Source: Albidovulum sp. | GTDB lineage: Bacteria > Pseudomonadota > Alphaproteobacteria > Rhodobacterales > Rhodobacteraceae | Direction of reading: 5' to 3' | Assembly (NCBI RefSeq): GCF_008933605.1 | Contig: NZ_WBUS01000009.1 | Coordinates: 1 to 48,539 of the forward strand | Length of the DNA stretch: 48,539 nucleotides | In this document: positions 44,322 through 48,539 of the stretch, in pieces | Layout of the letters: each line of letters opens with the position of its first letter | Position numbering within the stretch: position 1 is the first letter of the stretch | Made by a program: the position numbers and the translations under genes | Notes under the pieces: generated by a model | What the model was told of the DNA's origin: nothing | The model's input: only the letters and a program-made list of their open reading frames with translations | Database searches by the model: none

Positions 44322-44720
44322 CGAGGGCGCGACGGGTGGCTTTCCCGCCGCGCCGCGGGCGACCGCCCCCGGGGATCACGCCGCCGTGCCTGCGCGGTGT
44401 GCCTCGATCGCCGCGGCGTGAACTCGCGGCATCGTGACGGGGACCGGTGGGCGCCCGGATTGAAACACAGGCACCGGCGCCGCGATCCCGGCGGGCGCGA
44501 AATCACCCCTCTTGCCGCCCCGGCGTCACGCTTTCGGGAGCGGTTCTCACAGCGCGGTGACGATGATCACGAATGAAGCCCCGGCCGTCGCCCGGGCGTG
44601 ATGTTACGGGAGAAAGACGTGCGTTCGGGCCGGCCGGACCCGCGGCTAGCGTGACCCCGTCGCAAGGTCGCGATCCGGGCGGGACGCCCGGCAACGCCAG
44701 TCAACGAAGGGAAACATTCC
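44322..44720. other. 399-base region without a recognised gene
   Basis: This gap separates the divergent RHH gene (minus) and the small secreted protein gene (plus). Open frames here are short, lack ribosome-binding sites and look like shadows of GC-rich composition. I see no tRNA, hairpin terminator or clear repeat. It must contain the promoter of the gene at 44721, but I could not pick out a convincing one. Confidence 0.5.
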
Positions 44721-44972
44721 ATGAAACGCACGCTTCTCGCCCTCGCCGCCGTCTCCGCGCTCGCCGGCTTCGGATCGGCCGCGCATGCCATGGCGGAATT
44801 CGACATGGTGCAGGACACGCTGAAGGCTTTCCTGATCGAGCTGCGCATCCCGAGCGAGGAGATGGACGGTCTTACGCTGGCCCAGATGCGCGAGATCATC
44901 GCCATCGTGGACTCCAAGGAAATGGGCGACGGCGCGCGGGCCCAGGTGCTGAAGATCATCGGCGAGAACTGA
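44721..44972 (+). CDS. Small secreted protein of unknown function, 83 aa
   Basis: I do not recognise the family. The protein has a clear signal peptide (MKRTLLALAAVSALAGFGSAAHA, cleaved near AHA), leaving about 60 residues. The mature part is acidic, with two predicted helices: MVQDTLKAFLIELRIPSEEM and LTLAQMREIIAIVDS. A GAAGGGAAA site precedes the ATG. It is monocistronic, on the plus strand, convergent with tuf2 and separated from it by a bidirectional hairpin. The small helical periplasmic type is widespread, but its function here is unknown. Confidence 0.75.
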   Translation: MKRTLLALAAVSALAGFGSAAHAMAEFDMVQDTLKAFLIELRIPSEEMDGLTLAQMREIIAIVDSKEMGDGARAQVLKIIGEN

Positions 44973-45002
44973 GCCCGAAGGCGCGGTCGTGCCGGAAAAG
45001 CG

Positions 45003-45028
45003 TGAGGCGGCCCGTCGGGGCCGCCTCA
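45003..45028. terminator. Terminator between tuf2 and the small secreted protein gene
   Basis: TGAGGCGGCCC-GTCG-GGGCCGCCTCA is a perfect eleven-base stem with a four-base loop. On the minus strand CGCTTTT follows, so it terminates tuf2, 28 bases past its stop. On the plus strand it lies 30 bases after the small secreted gene, with only a weak TCTCC behind it. Confidence 0.85.
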
Positions 45029-45056
45029 TCTCCAGGGCCGATCCGCTTGGGCGGGC

Positions 45057-46232
<1,176 letters not shown>

Positions 46233-46289
46233 CTCGCGGGCGCCTCATGCTCTGGGGGGGCCGGAATGCCCCAAGTCTACGTCGCGCGC

Positions 46290-46318
46290 TGCCTATCGGC
46301 TGGAGGGACAAAAATCAA
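46290..46318 (-). promoter_or_regulatory. Candidate promoter for tuf2
   Basis: TTGATT (46313-46318) and TAGGCA (46290-46295) are separated by 17 bases on the minus strand, directly after the lipoprotein gene stop. The leader would be about 50 bases. The pattern resembles the trnW promoter (TTGATT-17-TAGGTG). Confidence 0.55.
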
Positions 46319-46321
46319 GCG

Positions 46322-46960
46322 TCAGTTGGCCGGTTCGGGCGCCGGCGCGGCCGCCGCCTGGGACGACGGTTTCATGGCCGCGACCTCGGCCCCGGACTGC
46401 CGCGGCAGCAACGCCCGCGCGGCCACGGCCTCGGGCGTGAACCAGGCCTTGTTCTCGACAAGCCAGGCGTTGATCTGGCGCGCGGCATTGGCGCTGAGCG
46501 TCGCCATCTGCTCTTCCCTGGTCTTGGTGAGGCCGGAGCCCACGACGGTATCGCCGGAGAGCCCCTCGAAGACGGTGAACTGCCTCGGCGCGGCGTTCAC
46601 GGTGCGGCCGGCAGTGTCGTCCCAGACATTGACGGTGACGGCGAGCACCGATTTCGGGCTCAGCACGATCGGCACGCCGGGCACGGCGAGCGCATAGGCA
46701 TCGACGCCGACGCCGATGTGGTAGAGCTTCTCACCCTGGTAGCGGGCGAACCTCTCGCCGATCGCCGTCTTCAGGGCGGCCTCCCATTCCTCGGCCGTGG
46801 CCTTGCGCGAAGGTCCGACGGCCTGGGCGTTCTTCGCCACGACGATGGTGTAGCCGAGCACGAAGTCGCCGAAATCCTCCGGCGGCGCGTTCGGGTCCTC
46901 CGCGGCGCAGGCGGCGAGCAGGCTCAGGGCAAGTGCGGCGACGAGGCGGGCAAGGCGCAT
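46322..46960 (-). CDS. Putative lipoprotein of unknown function
   Basis: The 212-residue protein begins MRLARLVAALALSLLAACAA, a lipoprotein signal with lipobox LAAC, so Cys18 would carry the lipid. The mature part has DFVLGYTIVVAKNAQAVGPS and SPKSVLAVTVNVWDD, with an alternating beta pattern, and an Ala/Pro-rich C-terminus. I do not recognise a named family, though it looks like periplasmic lipoproteins common in Rhodobacteraceae. It ends at the tuf2 promoter and is divergent from the P450 gene. Confidence 0.82.
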   Translation of the reverse strand: MRLARLVAALALSLLAACAAEDPNAPPEDFGDFVLGYTIVVAKNAQAVGPSRKATAEEWEAALKTAIGERFARYQGEKLYHIGVGVDAYALAVPGVPIVLSPKSVLAVTVNVWDDTAGRTVNAAPRQFTVFEGLSGDTVVGSGLTKTREEQMATLSANAARQINAWLVENKAWFTPEAVAARALLPRQSGAEVAAMKPSSQAAAAPAPEPAN

Positions 46961-47106
46961 GGGATCCCCCGGTTTGGGCGTCCCCTCGCCATAGACGAGC
47001 CGAGGCGCCGCGGCAATGGCGAGGGCCCCCGGCAGCGCGGCTTGGCGAGGGGCGGCCTTGGCGACGGGCGGCCGACCGCTATATTCGGGGAAAGACGGAG
47101 TGCGCG

Positions 47107-48468
47107 ATGGACATGCCCGCCCCCTCTCTCCATCCGGTGCAGGTGCCGCTGGCAACGCGGCCGATGGGGGTCATGGACAGTTTCCGCACCGGACGACGGA
47201 ACCTCCTCGAACTCATCCCCGAGATCGCAACGCGCCAGCCGATGGTCTCGGGGCGGACGGTGAAGCGCTGGCACATGGTGATGGACCCCGCCGCCAACCG
47301 CCGCATCCTGAAGGACCGGCTGGAGGACTATCCGAAGTCCGACGTGACGAAGATGATCCTGCGGCCGGCGATCGGCGACAGCCTGTTCATCGCCGAGGGG
47401 GCCCACTGGCACTGGCAGCGCCGCGCGGCGGCGCCGGCCTTCTCGGTCCGCAACGTGGAGGCGCTCGCCCCGGTGATGACCGCCGCGGCGGAGCGCGCGG
47501 CCGAGCGCGTCGCGGCACGGACCGGCCGCGCGGCGAACCTCTTCGACGAGATGGTCACCACGACCTTCGAGGTGATTTCCGACGTCACCTTCTCCGGCGG
47601 CAGGGCCTTCGACCGGGCGGCGGTGCATGGCGCGATCGACGCCTACATCGCCTCCACCGCGCGGATCTCGCTGCTCGACATCGTCGGCGCGCCCGCCTGG
47701 GTGCCGCGGCCGGGGCGGCTCCGCTCTGGCCCGGCGATGCGGTCGATGAAGGCGATGGCCGACACGGCGATCACCGAGCGTCGCATGGCGGGACATGCCG
47801 GCGTTCCCGATCTTCTCGACCTGCTTCTCGATGGCGAGGACCCGGAGACCCGGCGGCGGATGACAACGGCGGAACTCAGGGACAACCTCCTGACCTTCAT
47901 CGTCGCGGGGCACGAGACGACGGCGCTGACGCTGGCCTGGGCGCTCTACCTCGTGGCCTTCGACCAGGGCGTGCAGGAGCGTGCCCGCGCCGAGGCGCGG
48001 GGCGTGCTCGGCACCCGCGCCGCCGCCGTTGCCGACCTGCCCGCCCTGCCCCATGTCCGCCGGATCGTGGACGAGACGCTGCGGCTCTATCCTCCCGCTG
48101 CCTTCCTTTCGCGTACGGCGCGCGCGCGCGACACGCTTTGCGGACGCGAGGTAAGGCCCGGCGACACGGTGATGCTGCCGATCTACGCGCTGCACCGCAA
48201 CCACCTGCTCTGGCCCGATCCGCACCGCTTCGACCCCGACCGCTTCGCCGACGCGAAGGCCATCGACCGCTTCGCCTACCTGCCCTTCGGCGGCGGACCC
48301 CGCATCTGCATCGGCGCCTCCTTCGCGCTGCAGGAGGCGGTGATCGTGCTGGCGACGCTCCTCGCCCGGTTCCGCTTCACCTCCGTGCCGGGGCGGGAAC
48401 CGCGGCCCGTCCTCATCCTCACGCTCAGGCCCGAGGGAGGCGTCTGGCTGAATGTCGCCGAGGCGTGA
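47107..48468 (+). CDS. Cytochrome P450
   Basis: The 453-residue P450 has the I-helix AGHETT (267-272), the ExxR pair Glu323/Arg326 in ETLRLYPP, and the haem loop FGGGPRICIG (394-403) with ligand Cys401. A PDRFADA-type meander region precedes it. No membrane anchor is seen, as is usual for bacterial P450s. They monooxygenate organic substrates and need ferredoxin and reductase, which are not nearby. The start at 47107 fits the family length; an open frame continues upstream over the divergent lipoprotein start. The -10 to +1 region is not clear. Confidence 0.93.
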   Translation: MDMPAPSLHPVQVPLATRPMGVMDSFRTGRRNLLELIPEIATRQPMVSGRTVKRWHMVMDPAANRRILKDRLEDYPKSDVTKMILRPAIGDSLFIAEGAHWHWQRRAAAPAFSVRNVEALAPVMTAAAERAAERVAARTGRAANLFDEMVTTTFEVISDVTFSGGRAFDRAAVHGAIDAYIASTARISLLDIVGAPAWVPRPGRLRSGPAMRSMKAMADTAITERRMAGHAGVPDLLDLLLDGEDPETRRRMTTAELRDNLLTFIVAGHETTALTLAWALYLVAFDQGVQERARAEARGVLGTRAAAVADLPALPHVRRIVDETLRLYPPAAFLSRTARARDTLCGREVRPGDTVMLPIYALHRNHLLWPDPHRFDPDRFADAKAIDRFAYLPFGGGPRICIGASFALQEAVIVLATLLARFRFTSVPGREPRPVLILTLRPEGGVWLNVAEA

Positions 48469-48539
48469 CGCCGCGGGATTTTCCCCCTGACGGAGCGGAC
48501 GCGCGCCCCTACGCTCGGCACCGTGGTTTCAGGTAAAGG
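48469..48539. other. Right-edge sequence
   Basis: The last 71 bases after the P450 stop contain no recognisable gene start and no terminator hairpin that I can see. The window ends before the next feature. Confidence 0.5.

Noticed and set aside
44256..44576. 106-codon plus-strand open frame upstream of the small secreted gene
   Set aside because: It overlaps the RHH gene start region, has no ribosome-binding site and shows the composition of noncoding GC-rich DNA.

Overview
The window is a high-GC stretch of an alphaproteobacterial chromosome, most likely Rhodobacteraceae/Paracoccaceae. This is judged from the protein sequences, the zinc-free 101-residue S14, the DUF2585 (UPF0314) neighbour, two tuf genes and the overall gene order. 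No database search was possible. Its backbone is the transcription/translation superoperon on the minus strand, read from right to left: tuf2 (45-46 kb), trnW (40.4 kb), secE-nusG, rplKA, rplJL, rpoBC, then rpsL-rpsG-fusA-tuf1 and the S10/spc cluster from rpsJ to rpmD.

This conserved backbone is interrupted at its block boundaries. (1) Between rpmD and the left edge lie a second, truncated rpmD fragment, an IS3-family remnant and a glycine/alanine-rich secreted protein gene with a ten-G tract in its ribosome-binding region. Further left are DUF2585, MarC, GFA and small-ORF genes. The usual rest of spc/alpha (rplO, secY, adk, rpsM, rpsK, rpoA, rplQ) is not in the window. (2) A four-gene ABC importer operon sits between rplP and rpmC, with a strong terminator after rplP and a candidate promoter in front of rpmC. 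The S10/spc cluster is therefore probably two transcription units. (3) Between rpoC and rpsL there is an EamA permease and an overlapping four-gene set (GT2, LAB_N protein, GT39/ArnT-like, PAP2) that looks like a lipid A or lipid-linked glycan modification module. (4) Between trnW and secE there are a TauE/SafE exporter, an Rrf2 regulator and an EamA permease. (5) Between tuf2 and trnW there are an acetyltransferase, a GMC oxidoreductase with a Tat-signal partner, a glyoxalase, a ribbon-helix-helix protein and a small secreted protein.

Regulatory signals are readable in several gaps: a near-consensus promoter for the str operon, promoters for secE, rpmC, trnW, tuf2 and the RHH gene, a textbook rpoC terminator, hairpins between rplL and rpoB and in the rplJ leader, and inverted repeats upstream of gloA, the TauE/SafE gene and the ABC binding protein. 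Small GC-rich palindromes recur in ribosomal gaps. The two EF-Tu genes give identical proteins and appear identical in DNA from stop to start codon, while their flanks, ribosome-binding sites and promoters differ. Right of tuf2 are a lipoprotein gene and a divergent cytochrome P450.
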